This document shows positions 1-8,914 of a stretch of 40,688 bases of DNA, piece by piece. The stretch lies in NCBI GenBank assembly GCA_018268455.1, contig JAFDWM010000298.1, forward strand, positions 1-40,688, in the 5' to 3' direction. Within the stretch, counting starts at the first letter, position 1. Every line of letters begins with the position of its first letter. The position numbers were made by a program, and so were the translations under genes. The stretch comes from Actinomycetota bacterium (GTDB lineage Bacteria; Actinomycetota; Actinomycetes; Actinomycetales; Microbacteriaceae). The notes beneath the pieces were generated by a model that made no database searches, was not told where the DNA came from, and worked only from the letters and a program-made list of their open reading frames with translations.

Positions 1-187
1 TCACGTATGTGGCTCGGCAAGCCCGGAAACACCCGGCCTCGCAACCCACGGTCTACGCGAGAGGAGGCCCCAGGCTCAACTACCCATAGCGTCTAGGCTC
101 GAACCCGGCGGCGACGCAGCACTCGATCCCGCCCCTCCCGCCGCCGCCCCGTCCCCATCGCATCCGCAGCATCCCGAGAGGATCACC
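1..187. other. Upstream non-coding region of the ABC operon
   Basis: No gene was recognised here. A TAGGCT hexamer at about 92-97 is a plausible actinobacterial -10 box for the downstream operon, but there is no convincing -35. The ribosome binding site GAGAGGA lies just before the ATG at 188. No tRNA or riboswitch fold was recognised. Confidence 0.4.
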
Positions 188-1738
188 ATGCACCGCACCC
201 GCGCCGTCCTGGCCTCGCTCCGGCCGCGCGCCCCGCGCCGTCGCGCCGTCCTCGCCATGGCCACCGGCCTCGCCGCCGCCGCGCTCCTGCTCACCGCGTG
301 CACCGGCTCCCCCGCCCCGGCCGGCACCGGATCCACCGGCGCACCGAACCCCGACGCGACCCTCACCGTCGGACTCGTGCTGGAGCCCTCGAGCCTCGAC
401 ATCCGTCACACGAGCGGTGCGCCGCTCGGCCAGGTGCTCATCGACAACGTCTACGAAGGTCTGGTCACCCGCACCCAGGACGACAAGATCATCGATCGGC
501 TCGCGAAGAGCCACGAGATCTCCGCCGACGGACTCACGTACACGTTCGTGCTCAACGACGGCATCGCCTTCCACGACGGCACAGCTCTCACCTCCGCCGA
601 TGTCGTCGCCTCGCTGCAGACCGTCAAGGATGACGCGACGGTGCAGGGTCACGCCGACCTCGCCGGCGTCGCCTCGATCTCCGCCCCGGACGAGAAGACC
701 GTCGTCATCACGCTCACCCAGCCGAGCCAGAACTTCCTGTTCAGCCTCACCGGCACGGCAGGCCTGGTGTTCCGCACCGGAGACACCACCGACCTGCAGT
801 CCGCGGAGAACGGCACCGGCCCGTTCCGGCTCGGCACGTGGAACAAGGGCTCCTCGCTCACGTTCACCCGCGATGACGCCTACTGGGGCACCAAGGCCGG
901 CGTGAAGACCCTCGTGTTCGACTACATCCCCGACTTCACCGCCGGCGTGAACGCGGCACTGAGCGGTTCGCTCGACGTGCTCACCGCCGTCGACGCGAAC
1001 CTCGCGCCACAGCTCGACGGAAAGTTCGCCATCACCAAGGGGCGAACCACCGACAAGGGCACGCTGGCGTTCAACAACGCCAAGGCGCCGTTGAACGACC
1101 AGCGCGTGCGCGAGGCGCTGCGCCTGGCGATCGATCACAAGGCGATCATCGAGGCGCGCGGCACCGGCACCACCCTGTTCGGCCCGATCCCCCAGCTCGA
1201 CCCCGGCTACCAGGATCTCTCCGGCACCGCGCCCTACGACCCCGACAAGGCGAAGGCGCTGCTGAAGGAGGCAGGGCAGGAGAACCTCACCCTGACACTG
1301 ACGATCCCGTCGTTCTACGGCACGACCGTCCCGCAGCTGCTCACGAGCGACTTCAAGAAGGTCGGCGTCACGCTCAAGGTCAACTCGGTCGAGTTCCCGG
1401 CATGGCTCGACACGGTCTACACCAAGCACGACTACGACCTCAGCTTCGTGCTGCACGTCGAGCCGCGCGACTTCGGCAACTTCGCCAACCCGCAGTACTA
1501 CTTCGGCTACGACAACCCGGAGGTGCAGAAGCTCTACGCCCAGTCGCAGACCGAGCTGGACGCGAAGAAGTCGGCGCAGCTGCTGTCGCAGGCCGCCGAG
1601 ATCGTGGCGAAGGATGCCGCCGCCGACTGGCTGTACGAGGATCAGACCCTCACCGCCGTGCGCCCCGGCGTGAACGGCTTCCCGAAGGACTCGATCAACT
1701 CGCGGCTCGACCTGCGCGCGGTGACGGTCACGAAGTAG
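188..1738 (+). CDS. ABC transporter substrate-binding lipoprotein, SBP_bac_5 family
   Basis: This is the extracytoplasmic binding lipoprotein of a peptide/nickel/opine-class importer, 516 aa, the usual family size. The N-terminus has an arginine-rich stretch, then a hydrophobic segment (about 20-35) ending in a lipobox L-T-A-C with Cys38 as the lipidation site, followed by a Gly/Pro/Thr linker. The mature part opens with the typical TVGLVLEPSSLD segment, and the family block around DGIAFHDGTALTSADVV follows near residues 120-140. The start is fixed by GAGAGGA upstream and by the signal peptide. It is the first gene of a five-gene operon and the next gene starts 10 bp later. The family is clear, but the ligand (peptide, nickel, opine or other) cannot be read from the sequence. 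Confidence 0.93.
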   Translation: MHRTRAVLASLRPRAPRRRAVLAMATGLAAAALLLTACTGSPAPAGTGSTGAPNPDATLTVGLVLEPSSLDIRHTSGAPLGQVLIDNVYEGLVTRTQDDKIIDRLAKSHEISADGLTYTFVLNDGIAFHDGTALTSADVVASLQTVKDDATVQGHADLAGVASISAPDEKTVVITLTQPSQNFLFSLTGTAGLVFRTGDTTDLQSAENGTGPFRLGTWNKGSSLTFTRDDAYWGTKAGVKTLVFDYIPDFTAGVNAALSGSLDVLTAVDANLAPQLDGKFAITKGRTTDKGTLAFNNAKAPLNDQRVREALRLAIDHKAIIEARGTGTTLFGPIPQLDPGYQDLSGTAPYDPDKAKALLKEAGQENLTLTLTIPSFYGTTVPQLLTSDFKKVGVTLKVNSVEFPAWLDTVYTKHDYDLSFVLHVEPRDFGNFANPQYYFGYDNPEVQKLYAQSQTELDAKKSAQLLSQAAEIVAKDAAADWLYEDQTLTAVRPGVNGFPKDSINSRLDLRAVTVTK

Positions 1739-1748
1739 CCTTTCGTCC

Positions 1749-2702
1749 GTGCTCCGCTACGCGCTCACCCGAGGAGCCCTGCTGATCGCAGGGCTCCTCG
1801 TGGCGAGTGCGCTGATCTTCCTCGCGTTGCGCGTCTTCCCCGGCGATGTCGCGCAGCTGCTGGCCGGGGACAAGGCCACCCCTGCGCAGGTCGAGGCGAT
1901 CCGCACCGCGCTCGGGCTCGACCGGCCCGCGATCGTGCAGTACCTGAGCTGGATCGGCGGCGTGCTGCACGGCGATCTCGGCGTCTCCCAGCTGAACGGC
2001 GCCTCAGTGGCCGCCGAGCTCGCGCAGAAGGCCCAGGTCACGGGGCCTCTGGCGGGGCTGTCCCTGCTCATCGCGCTGCTCATCGCGGTGCCGCTGGGCA
2101 TCGGATCCGCGATGCTGCGCGGACGCGCATCCGGCACGGCGCTGAACGTGGCGGCGCAGGCGGTGGCGGCCGTGCCGGTGCTGTGGGCTGGAATGATGCT
2201 CGTCGTCGTGTTCGCGGTGTGGCTGCGCGTGCTGCCCGCGCAGGGCTTCCCGCGCGACGGGTGGGCGGATCCGGGTCAGGCCCTGCAGGCGCTGATCCTG
2301 CCCGCCCTCACGATCGGCGTGATCGAGGGAGCGCTGCTGCTGCGCTTCGTGCGCAGCGCGACTCTGCAGGCGGCCGGGCAGGACTTCGTGCGCACCGCCG
2401 CGGCCAAGGGGCTGAGCCGCAACCGCGCGCTCATCCTGCACGGGCTGCCCGCGGTCGGGCTGTCCGTCATCACCGTGCTGGGCATCCAGGTGGCGGGGAT
2501 CATCGTCGGATCCGTGGTCGTGGAGCAGCTGTTCACGCTGCCCGGCATCGGGCGCATGCTCGTCGCCGATGTCGGCAACCGGGATCTCGTGAAGGTGCAG
2601 GGCGAGCTGCTCGTGCTCACCGGGATGGTGCTCGTCATCGGCTTCCTGGTCGACCTCGTGCACCGCGCGCTCGACCCGCGCCAGCGAGAGGCCGACGAAT
2701 GA
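1749..2702 (+). CDS. ABC transporter permease, DppB/NikB type
   Basis: Inner-membrane permease, 317 aa, GTG start. The N-terminus (LRYALTRGALLIAGLLVASALIFLALRVFPGD) is the standard first membrane segment and periplasmic entry of DppB/OppB/NikB proteins. About six membrane segments are visible. The cytoplasmic EAA-type coupling loop is at about residues 212-230 (DFVRTAAAKGL motif), and the conserved FTLPGIGRM block follows. It should form a heterodimer with the next gene's product. Its stop codon overlaps the downstream ATG (ATGA), so translation is probably coupled. The substrate is undetermined. Confidence 0.93.
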   Translation: MLRYALTRGALLIAGLLVASALIFLALRVFPGDVAQLLAGDKATPAQVEAIRTALGLDRPAIVQYLSWIGGVLHGDLGVSQLNGASVAAELAQKAQVTGPLAGLSLLIALLIAVPLGIGSAMLRGRASGTALNVAAQAVAAVPVLWAGMMLVVVFAVWLRVLPAQGFPRDGWADPGQALQALILPALTIGVIEGALLLRFVRSATLQAAGQDFVRTAAAKGLSRNRALILHGLPAVGLSVITVLGIQVAGIIVGSVVVEQLFTLPGIGRMLVADVGNRDLVKVQGELLVLTGMVLVIGFLVDLVHRALDPRQREADE

Positions 2703-3586
2703 ACGCGCTGCGGCGCCTGCTCCGGTCGGGCCCCGGTGTGTTCGGGCTGATCGTCGTGACCGCGATCCTCGGCACGGCTCTGCTGTCGCTGTTCTGGACT
2801 CCGTTCGACCCCCGCGCGACGGACGTGACGGCACGCTGGCTGCCGCCGGCCTGGCCGCATCTGCTCGGCACGGACCTCACCGGCCGCGACATCCTCAGCC
2901 TGATCATGGCGGGCTCGCGCACCACCGTGCTGGTCGCCGCGGGCGCGGGCGTCGTCGCCACCCTCATCGGGCTCGCGCTGGGCGCGCTGGGCGCGCTCAC
3001 GGCCCGCTGGGTGCGCGAGACGGTGGCCGTGCTCGTCGACATCCTCATCGCCTTCCCCGTGCTGATCATCGCCATGCTCATCTCGACGGTGAACGGCGGA
3101 TCCCTCTGGGTCGTCGTGTGGGCGGTCGGGATCGGCTTCGGCGTGAACGTGGCCCGTGTCACCCGCCCGGAGCTGCGCCGGGTGCAGCACAGCGATTTCG
3201 TGCTCGCCGGGAGGGCCTCCGGACTCAGCCCGCTGCAGAACCTCCTGCAGCACCTGCTGCCGAACATCGCCCCGGTGTTCATCGTGCAGCTCAGCTGGGC
3301 GATGGCGACCGCCGTGCTCGCCGAGGCCGGCCTGTCGTACCTCGGCTTCGGGGCGTCGGTCGTCGACCCGTCCTGGGGCATCCTGCTCGCGGATCTGCAG
3401 CGCTACATCCAGATCCACCCGCTCTCGGTCGTCTGGCCGGGGCTCGCGATCACGATCACGGTGCTCGCGTTCAACCTCCTCGGCGACGCGCTGCGCGACG
3501 CGACCGATCCCACCCTGCGCGCGGACGCGCATCCTCGCCCGCGCACGGCGTCCGCGCCCGCGCACGTCCCCGGGATGACGGCATGA
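2699..3586 (+). CDS. ABC transporter permease, DppC/NikC type
   Basis: The second permease of the importer, 295 aa. An in-frame ORF extends upstream to about 2183, but that part is a shadow of the preceding gene. The ATG at 2699 overlaps the previous stop and gives a normal family length. The N-terminal membrane segment is followed by the family block around HLLGTDLTGRDILS. The EAA coupling loop is at about residues 166-185 (DFVLAGRASGL), and SYLGFG is also conserved. The C-terminal tail after the last membrane segment is Ala/Pro-rich. It overlaps the next gene by ATGA. Confidence 0.93.
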   Translation: MNALRRLLRSGPGVFGLIVVTAILGTALLSLFWTPFDPRATDVTARWLPPAWPHLLGTDLTGRDILSLIMAGSRTTVLVAAGAGVVATLIGLALGALGALTARWVRETVAVLVDILIAFPVLIIAMLISTVNGGSLWVVVWAVGIGFGVNVARVTRPELRRVQHSDFVLAGRASGLSPLQNLLQHLLPNIAPVFIVQLSWAMATAVLAEAGLSYLGFGASVVDPSWGILLADLQRYIQIHPLSVVWPGLAITITVLAFNLLGDALRDATDPTLRADAHPRPRTASAPAHVPGMTA

Positions 3587-4368
3587 GCCTCGAAGTCGAG
3601 AACCTGGTGATCACGATCGGCGGCCGCACCGTCGTCGACGGGGTGTCCTTCACCGTGCCCGACGGTGCCCGCGTCGGCCTGATCGGCGAGTCCGGATCCG
3701 GCAAGTCGCTGACCGCCCTGGCCGTCATGGGGCTGCTCCCGGACGGGGCAGCCGCCTCCGGCAGCGTGCGCTGGAACGGTCGCGAGATCCTCGGCCTTCC
3801 CGACCGGATGCTCGCCGAGATCCGCGGCGACGAGATCGGCATGGTCTTCCAGGAGCCGCGCACCGCGCTGAACCCGATCCGCACCATCGGCCGCCAGATC
3901 GCCGAGGCGATCCGCATCCACGAGCGCATCGACAAGCGCACGGCCCGAACCCGCGCGATCGCCGAGGCCGCTCGCGTCGCGCTGCCGGAGCCCGAGCGGA
4001 TCGTCGACCGCTACCCGCACCAGCTCAGCGGCGGGCAGCGGCAGCGCACCGCGATCGCGATGGCACTCGCCGCCCGGCCGCGCCTGCTCATCGCGGACGA
4101 GCCCACCACGGCGCTCGACGTGACCATCCAGGCCGGCGTGCTGCGCCTGCTGCTGTCGCTGGTCGAATCCGACGGCATGTCGCTCCTGTTCATCACGCAC
4201 GACCTCGCCGTGCTCGCTCAAGTCGCCACGCACGGGGTCGTGCTCGCCGACGGCCGCGTCGTCGAATCCGGGCCTCTGGACACGCTGCTGACCGCGCCCG
4301 TGTCGCCCATCACGCAGGGTCTGCTGCGCGACGCCACCGCCACCCTCTGGCGCGGGGAGGCCGAATGA
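3583..4368 (+). CDS. ABC transporter ATP-binding protein, DppD/NikD type
   Basis: The first of two ATPases, 261 aa. Walker A is GESGSGKS with Lys41, the ABC signature LSGGQ is at 148-152, and Walker B LLIADEP has Asp172/Glu173. The start at 3583 overlaps the permease stop (ATGA). The longer in-frame ORF upstream is spurious. DppD/OppD proteins are usually about 330 aa and end in an oligo_HPY domain. That domain is missing here, so the length is closer to NikD. This is compatible with a nickel/opine-like branch but does not prove a substrate. Confidence 0.93.
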   Translation: MSLEVENLVITIGGRTVVDGVSFTVPDGARVGLIGESGSGKSLTALAVMGLLPDGAAASGSVRWNGREILGLPDRMLAEIRGDEIGMVFQEPRTALNPIRTIGRQIAEAIRIHERIDKRTARTRAIAEAARVALPEPERIVDRYPHQLSGGQRQRTAIAMALAARPRLLIADEPTTALDVTIQAGVLRLLLSLVESDGMSLLFITHDLAVLAQVATHGVVLADGRVVESGPLDTLLTAPVSPITQGLLRDATATLWRGEAE

Positions 4369-5198
4369 GCGACATCACGATCGTCGAGCCGGCCGGAGAG
4401 GCCCGGGTCGCTGCTCCCCTGATCCAAGCCAGGGGCCTGCGCCGCGAGTACCTCGCCGCGAGCACCTCGCCATTCACCCGCCGCACGCGCAGCGTCGCCC
4501 TGGACGACGTGGACCTGGACGTCGCCGACGGCCGCGCGCTCGGTGTGATCGGCGAATCCGGATCCGGCAAGTCGACGCTGATCCGGCTGCTGCTCGGCTT
4601 GGACCGGGCGACCTCCGGCACCGTCGAGATCGACGGCCGGGTCGTCGACGCCTCCGCGTCCGCCCGCTCGCTGCACTGGCTGCGCCGCGAGACCGGTCTG
4701 GTGTTCCAGGATCCGTACGCCTCACTCGACCCTCGCCAGTCCGTGGGCGCGATCGTCTCCGAGCCTCTGCGGGCGCTGGGCATCGGCGGCGACCGCCGGG
4801 CCCGCGTCGCCGAGGTGCTCGCCCGCGTCGGCCTGGATCCGGACATGGCCGCGCGCTACCCGCACGAGTTCTCCGGCGGACAGCGCCAGCGCGTCGCCCT
4901 CGCCCGTGCGATCGCGCACCGGCCTCGGATCCTCGTCGGCGACGAGCCGATGTCGGCGCTGGATGTCACCGTGCGCGCGCAGATCCTCGCGCTGCTGCGC
5001 GAGCTGCGTGCCGACGGCATGACCCTCGTGCTCGTCTCGCATGACATCGGCGTCGTGCAGAACCTGTGCGACGACGTGGCGGTGATGAAGGACGGCCGCA
5101 TCGTCGAGCACGGTGCCACCGCGCAGGTGCTGCACCGCCCCGCGCAGGACTACACGAAGCAGCTGCTCGCCGCGATCCCGGTCATCCCCGGTCGCTGA
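4365..5198 (+). CDS. ABC transporter ATP-binding protein, DppF/NikE type
   Basis: The second ATPase, 277 aa. Walker A is GESGSGKS with Lys69, the signature is FSGGQ at 169-173, and Walker B has Asp193/Glu194. The short insert before the nucleotide-binding core (LRREYLAASTSPFTRR) is typical of DppF/OppF. Like its partner it stops without the oligo_HPY C-terminal extension, so its size matches NikE. It is the last gene of the operon. Its 3' end overlaps the 3' end of the opposite-strand acetyltransferase by 17 bp (5182-5198), which leaves no room for a separate terminator. Confidence 0.93.
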   Translation: MSDITIVEPAGEARVAAPLIQARGLRREYLAASTSPFTRRTRSVALDDVDLDVADGRALGVIGESGSGKSTLIRLLLGLDRATSGTVEIDGRVVDASASARSLHWLRRETGLVFQDPYASLDPRQSVGAIVSEPLRALGIGGDRRARVAEVLARVGLDPDMAARYPHEFSGGQRQRVALARAIAHRPRILVGDEPMSALDVTVRAQILALLRELRADGMTLVLVSHDIGVVQNLCDDVAVMKDGRIVEHGATAQVLHRPAQDYTKQLLAAIPVIPGR

Positions 5199-5712
5199 CA
5201 CCTGCGGGCAGGCTCTTCTGCAGGAAGACCACATCCAGGGAGCGGCCGAACTTCACTCCCACGTTCCTCAGGCGCCCGGCGTCCTCGAAGCCGTACCGGC
5301 GGTGCAGGGCGATCGAGGCCTCCGCCGCGGTCGGCTCGATCACTGCGATGATCTCGCGCAGCCCCGCCGCGACGCTCGCGTCCAGCAGCGCCTGCAGCAG
5401 GGCCTTCCCGAGTCCTCGCCCTGCCGCATGCGGGGCGAGGTAGATCGTGTCCTCGGCGCTGAACCGGTATGCCGACTTCGCGCGCCAGTGCTGGGCGTAG
5501 GCGAACCCGAGCAGAACCTCGCGGTCGCCGTCGTCGTCGACCGCGGCCAGGAACGGCAGGCCGGATTCGGCGAGCAGCTCATACTTGTGCAGCCAGGACT
5601 CGGGTTCGGTCTCCTTCTCGTCGAAGGTGACTGTGGACGTGCGCACGAAGTGGTTGTAGATGTCGCGGATCGCCGGCAGATCCGTGACCTGCACCGGCCG
5701 GATCCGGCTCAT
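5182..5712 (-). CDS. GNAT N-acetyltransferase, phosphinothricin/MddA (Pat) type
   Basis: Predicted acetyl-CoA-dependent N-acetyltransferase of 176 aa. The opening [19 protein letters not shown] and the segment with TSTVTF are characteristic of the Pat/YncA subfamily, whose known substrates include phosphinothricin and methionine sulfone/sulfoximine. The acetyl-CoA loop is the GRGLGKAL block, and [12 protein letters not shown] forms the C-terminal motif. The in-frame extension upstream is a shadow of ung. The ATG at 5712 overlaps the ung stop (ATGA), which implies co-translation with ung. The natural substrate is unknown. A general amino-acid-analogue detoxification role is an inference. Confidence 0.88.
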   Translation of the reverse strand: MSRIRPVQVTDLPAIRDIYNHFVRTSTVTFDEKETEPESWLHKYELLAESGLPFLAAVDDDGDREVLLGFAYAQHWRAKSAYRFSAEDTIYLAPHAAGRGLGKALLQALLDASVAAGLREIIAVIEPTAAEASIALHRRYGFEDAGRLRNVGVKFGRSLDVVFLQKSLPAGVSDRG

Positions 5713-6401
5713 GCGACGCGCCAGTCCACGGGTGCGGCCCCCTGCTGCTCGAGCAGCGCGTTGGCGCGGGAGAACGGTCGGGATCCGAAGAAGCCACGGC
5801 TCGCCGACAGAGGCGAGGGATGCGCCGAGGCGATCACCGGAGCGGATCCCAGCAGCGGCCGGAGGTTCTCCGCATCGCGCCCCCACAGCACGGCGACCAG
5901 CGGCGCGTCCGTCCGCGCGACGAGGGCGCGGATCGCGAGCTCCGTGACCTTCTCCCAGCCCCACCCGCGATGCGACGCCGGAGTGCCGGGGCGCACGGTG
6001 AGCACCCGGTTCAGCAGCAGCACACCCTGATCGCTCCACGATGAGAGGTCGCCGTGCGCGGCAGGGGCGATGCCGAGGTCGCTCTCGAGCTCCCGATAGA
6101 TGTTGCCGAGGCTGCGCGGCAGCGGGCGCACCGCGCGGTCGACGGCGAAGGAGAGCCCGATCGCGTGTCCAGGGGTCGGATACGGATCCTGTCCGACGAT
6201 GAGCACCTTCACCGCATCGAGGGGACGGGCGAACGCCCGCAGCACGTTCGCCCCGGCGGGGAGATAGCCGCGGCCTGCGGCGGTCTCGGCACGCAGCCGA
6301 TCGCCGAGCTCGGCGATGAGGGGCTGCACGGGCGAGAGCGCATCGGCCCACCCGGGATCCATCCTCCCGTCGGCGGCGAGCTCCGCCAGAGTCATCGGCA
6401 T
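5709..6401 (-). CDS. ung: Uracil-DNA glycosylase, family 1
   Basis: Removes uracil from DNA to start base excision repair, in the cytosol. It is 230 aa, close to the family norm. The catalytic water-activating motif [11 protein letters not shown] places the key Asp at residue 72, and GLSF follows. The leucine-loop motif [14 protein letters not shown] begins at His194. The start at 6401 has GAGGCGG seven bases upstream; a second in-frame ATG lies two codons later. It is the upstream member of an overlapping pair with the acetyltransferase. Confidence 0.96.
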   Translation of the reverse strand: MPMTLAELAADGRMDPGWADALSPVQPLIAELGDRLRAETAAGRGYLPAGANVLRAFARPLDAVKVLIVGQDPYPTPGHAIGLSFAVDRAVRPLPRSLGNIYRELESDLGIAPAAHGDLSSWSDQGVLLLNRVLTVRPGTPASHRGWGWEKVTELAIRALVARTDAPLVAVLWGRDAENLRPLLGSAPVIASAHPSPLSASRGFFGSRPFSRANALLEQQGAAPVDWRVA

Positions 6402-6450
6402 CGGCAGTCCGCCTCACCGGCCGCACGGTCGCCGGCGACCGGACGCATGG

Positions 6451-7245
6451 TCAGTCCTCCCCGCGGGGACGCAGCGGTCCGCGGGCCAGCAGGTGCGGCG
6501 CGGCCTGCGCCACCGGGCGGATCACGACGAGGTCGAGGTTCACGTGTCCCGGCGCGTTGAGGGCGTAGGTGATCAGGTCGGCGATGTCGTCGGCGACCAG
6601 GGGCTCGCCCACCCCGGAGTACACGGCCTCGGCCGCCGCGGCGTCTCCGCCGAGCCGGCGCAGCGCGAACTCCTCGGTGTGCACCAGGCCCGGCGCGATC
6701 TCGGTGATGCGGATCGGCTCGCCGTGCAGCTCCTGGCGCAGCACCTGCGGGATCATCGCCTCCGCGGCCTTCGCCGCGTTGTACCCGGATCCGCCCGGGT
6801 AGGGGTCGCGGGCGGCGACGGAGGTGACGAAGAGCAGGTCGGCATGGCCGCCGTCCGCCGCAGCCGCGCGCAGCTGAGGCAGCAGGGCCGCGGTGAGCTG
6901 CTGCACGGCCAGCACGTTCGCCTCGAACATCCAGCGCCACTTGTCGGCGAGGCCGTCCTCGACGCGCTCGGTGCCGCGCGCCCCGCCGGCGACGTGCACG
7001 ACCGCGTGCACGGGCCCGGTCTGGGCGAGATGCGTCGCGAGCGCCTCGATCTGATCGGCGTCGGTGAGGTCGGCGGGGAACGCGGTCGCGCCGGTCTGGG
7101 CCGCGAGCGCCTCGAGCCGCTCCGCGCGTCGAGCGACGCCGACGACGTCCCATCCCGACGCGCGGAGCGCCCGCACCGCCGCCTCACCGATCCCGGTGCT
7201 CGCACCGGTCACCACTGCCCGCCTCGCCGCGCCGCTGTTCGTCAT
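6451..7245 (-). CDS. Short-chain dehydrogenase/reductase, YdfG-like
   Basis: Classical SDR oxidoreductase, 264 aa. The dinucleotide-binding motif TGASTGIG is at residues 13-20. The catalytic Ser142, Tyr155 and Lys159 (YNAAK) are present, and the usual NNAG motif reads VAGG. The arginines after the second strand (ARRAER) favour NADP(H). The closest named group is the 3-hydroxy acid dehydrogenase/serine dehydrogenase (YdfG) type, but the substrate cannot be assigned. A TAGCGT box sits exactly six bases before the ATG, so the transcript is probably leaderless. It lies 49 bp upstream of ung on the same strand and may read through into it. Confidence 0.87.
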   Translation of the reverse strand: MTNSGAARRAVVTGASTGIGEAAVRALRASGWDVVGVARRAERLEALAAQTGATAFPADLTDADQIEALATHLAQTGPVHAVVHVAGGARGTERVEDGLADKWRWMFEANVLAVQQLTAALLPQLRAAAADGGHADLLFVTSVAARDPYPGGSGYNAAKAAEAMIPQVLRQELHGEPIRITEIAPGLVHTEEFALRRLGGDAAAAEAVYSGVGEPLVADDIADLITYALNAPGHVNLDLVVIRPVAQAAPHLLARGPLRPRGED

Positions 7246-7251
7246 GCGTCA

Positions 7252-7257
7252 ACGCTA
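7252..7257 (-). promoter_or_regulatory. Predicted -10 box (TAGCGT) for a leaderless SDR mRNA
   Basis: Read on the reverse strand, TAGCGT ends six bases before the ATG at 7245. That is the spacing expected when transcription begins at the start codon. Confidence 0.55.
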
Positions 7258-7323
7258 CGGGATCCGGCCACGATCCTCCGCCTGCGGCCGGGCACGGGCC
7301 CTGCCGTTGTTACGTCACATTTC

Positions 7324-7360
7324 CCGGCGCTTGTTGACAGCGCCGGCGTGTTCGTACTCT
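7324..7360 (+). promoter_or_regulatory. Candidate metY promoter with overlapping inverted repeat
   Basis: A perfect TTGACA (7334-7339) is followed 15 bases later by TACTCT (7355-7360). The -35 lies inside the loop of a perfect 7-bp inverted repeat, CCGGCGC at 7324-7330 and GCGCCGG at 7340-7346. A repressor bound there would cover the -35, or the repeat could be chance. No SAM riboswitch core was found in the roughly 100-nt leader. Confidence 0.45.
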
Positions 7361-7458
7361 CGATGCAAGGCCGCGACCCGGAGCCCGTCGACGGGAACGG
7401 CTTCCTACCCTGCGACGCGATCCCAGTGTCGCTATCGCATGTCGCCCAAGGAGAGATC

Positions 7459-8781
7459 ATGACCGCTGCCGAGAACTGGCGCTTCGAGACCAAGCAGATC
7501 CACTCGGGCGCCGCCCCGGATCCCGTCACGAAGGCGCGTGCCACGCCGATCTACCAGACCACGTCGTACGTGTTCGACAACGCCGACCATGCCGCGAACC
7601 TCTTCGCCCTCGCCGAGTTCGGCAACATCTACACCCGCATCCAGAACCCCACCCAGGATGTGCTCGAGCAGCGCCTCGCCGCCCTCGAGGGCGGCACCGG
7701 CGCCCTCGTGCTGGCCAGCGGCCAGGCCGCCTCCACGTTCGCGATCCTCAACATCGCCCAGGCCGGCGACCACTTCGTCTCGTCGTCCTCGATCTACGGC
7801 GGCACCTACAACCTGTTCAAGTACACGCTCGCCAAGCTCGGCATCGAAGTCACGTTCGTGGAGAACCAGGACGACATCGAGGAGTGGCGCCGCGCCGTGC
7901 GCCCGAACACGAAGCTGTTCTTCGCGGAGACCATCGGCAACCCGCAGATCAACGTGCTGGACATCTCCGGGGTCGCCGAGGTGGCGCACGCGGCGGGTGT
8001 GCCGCTCATCGTCGACAACACGATCGCGACCCCGTACCTGATCCGTCCGTTCGAGCACGGTGCCGACATCATCGTGCACTCGGTCACCAAGTTCCTCGGT
8101 GGCCATGGCACCACCATCGGCGGCGCCATCATCGACGGCGGGAAGTTCGCCTGGTCCCAGAACGTGGAGAAGTTCCCCGGCCTCACCGAGCCGGACGCGT
8201 CCTACCACGGCGCCAGCTACACCACGGCCGTCGGCGACGGCCTCGCCTACATCATCAAGGCGCGCGTGCAGCTGCTCCGCGACCTCGGATCCGCGATCGC
8301 CCCGCAGAGCGCCTGGAACCTGCTGCAGGGCATCGAGACCCTGTCGCTGCGCATCGAGCGGCACGTGCAGAACGCGCAGGAGATCGCCGAGTGGCTGGAT
8401 GCCCGCGACGACGTGGCCAGCGTGAACTACTCGGGTCTGCCCACCTCGCCGTGGTACGCGACCGCGAACACCTATGCCCCCAAGGGCGTGGGCGCCGTGC
8501 TGTCCTTCGAGCTGAAGGGCGGCGTCGAGGCCGGTCGCGAGTTCGTGAACAACCTCGAGCTGTTCAGCCACCTCGCCAACATCGGCGACGTGCGCTCGCT
8601 GGTGATCCACCCCGCATCGACCACCCACGCGCAGCTCACCCCCGAGCAGCAGCTCACCGCGGGCGTCACCCCTGGTCTGGTGCGCCTGTCGGTGGGTCTC
8701 GAGAACATCGACGACCTCAAGGCCGACCTCGATCAGGCTCTCGCCGCCGCACGCAAGGTCACCGAGGCCGCTCGCGCCTGA
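7459..8781 (+). CDS. metY: O-acetylhomoserine (thiol)-lyase
   Basis: PLP enzyme that makes homocysteine from O-acetylhomoserine and sulfide (direct sulfhydrylation), in the cytosol. It is 440 aa, the usual length. The N-terminal block FETKQIHSG and TPIYQTTSY are typical. The PLP lysine is Lys211 in the HSVTKFLGGHG motif, with the VDNTIATP strand upstream. The start at 7459 has a strong AAGGAGAG ribosome site. An in-frame ATG at 7363 is less likely because it lies two bases after the -10 box. The partner metX, which makes its substrate, lies downstream after a strong hairpin. Some family members also use O-acetylserine. Confidence 0.95.
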   Translation: MTAAENWRFETKQIHSGAAPDPVTKARATPIYQTTSYVFDNADHAANLFALAEFGNIYTRIQNPTQDVLEQRLAALEGGTGALVLASGQAASTFAILNIAQAGDHFVSSSSIYGGTYNLFKYTLAKLGIEVTFVENQDDIEEWRRAVRPNTKLFFAETIGNPQINVLDISGVAEVAHAAGVPLIVDNTIATPYLIRPFEHGADIIVHSVTKFLGGHGTTIGGAIIDGGKFAWSQNVEKFPGLTEPDASYHGASYTTAVGDGLAYIIKARVQLLRDLGSAIAPQSAWNLLQGIETLSLRIERHVQNAQEIAEWLDARDDVASVNYSGLPTSPWYATANTYAPKGVGAVLSFELKGGVEAGREFVNNLELFSHLANIGDVRSLVIHPASTTHAQLTPEQQLTAGVTPGLVRLSVGLENIDDLKADLDQALAAARKVTEAARA

Positions 8782-8796
8782 CGGCTCCTGCCTACA

Positions 8797-8837
8797 GACG
8801 AAACCGCTCCGGATCCTGGATCCGGGGCGGTTTCGTC
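8797..8837 (+). terminator. Strong hairpin between metY and metX
   Basis: Arms 8797-8816 and 8818-8837 pair almost without fault; the only wobble is T8808 with G8826. The first 11 pairs are GACGAAACCGC with GCGGTTTCGTC. The apex contains two GGATCC palindromes. No clear T-run follows. It would reduce read-through from metY to metX. Confidence 0.75.
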
Positions 8838-8914
8838 GTCTCCCCCGCACGGCGCTGCACGCCGGGATCCGTAACCTACCCCCACCGGTATCGCGCACCC
8901 AGGAGAATGGATCC

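Noticed and set aside
7247-7458. SAM-type riboswitch or T-box before metY
   Set aside because: No conserved core or plausible pseudoknot was recognised in the leader. A decisive answer needs a covariance-model search.
7439-7462. Seven-codon ORF whose stop overlaps the metY start
   Set aside because: No Cys, Met or Pro runs and no upstream ribosome site. The overlap is easily produced by chance.
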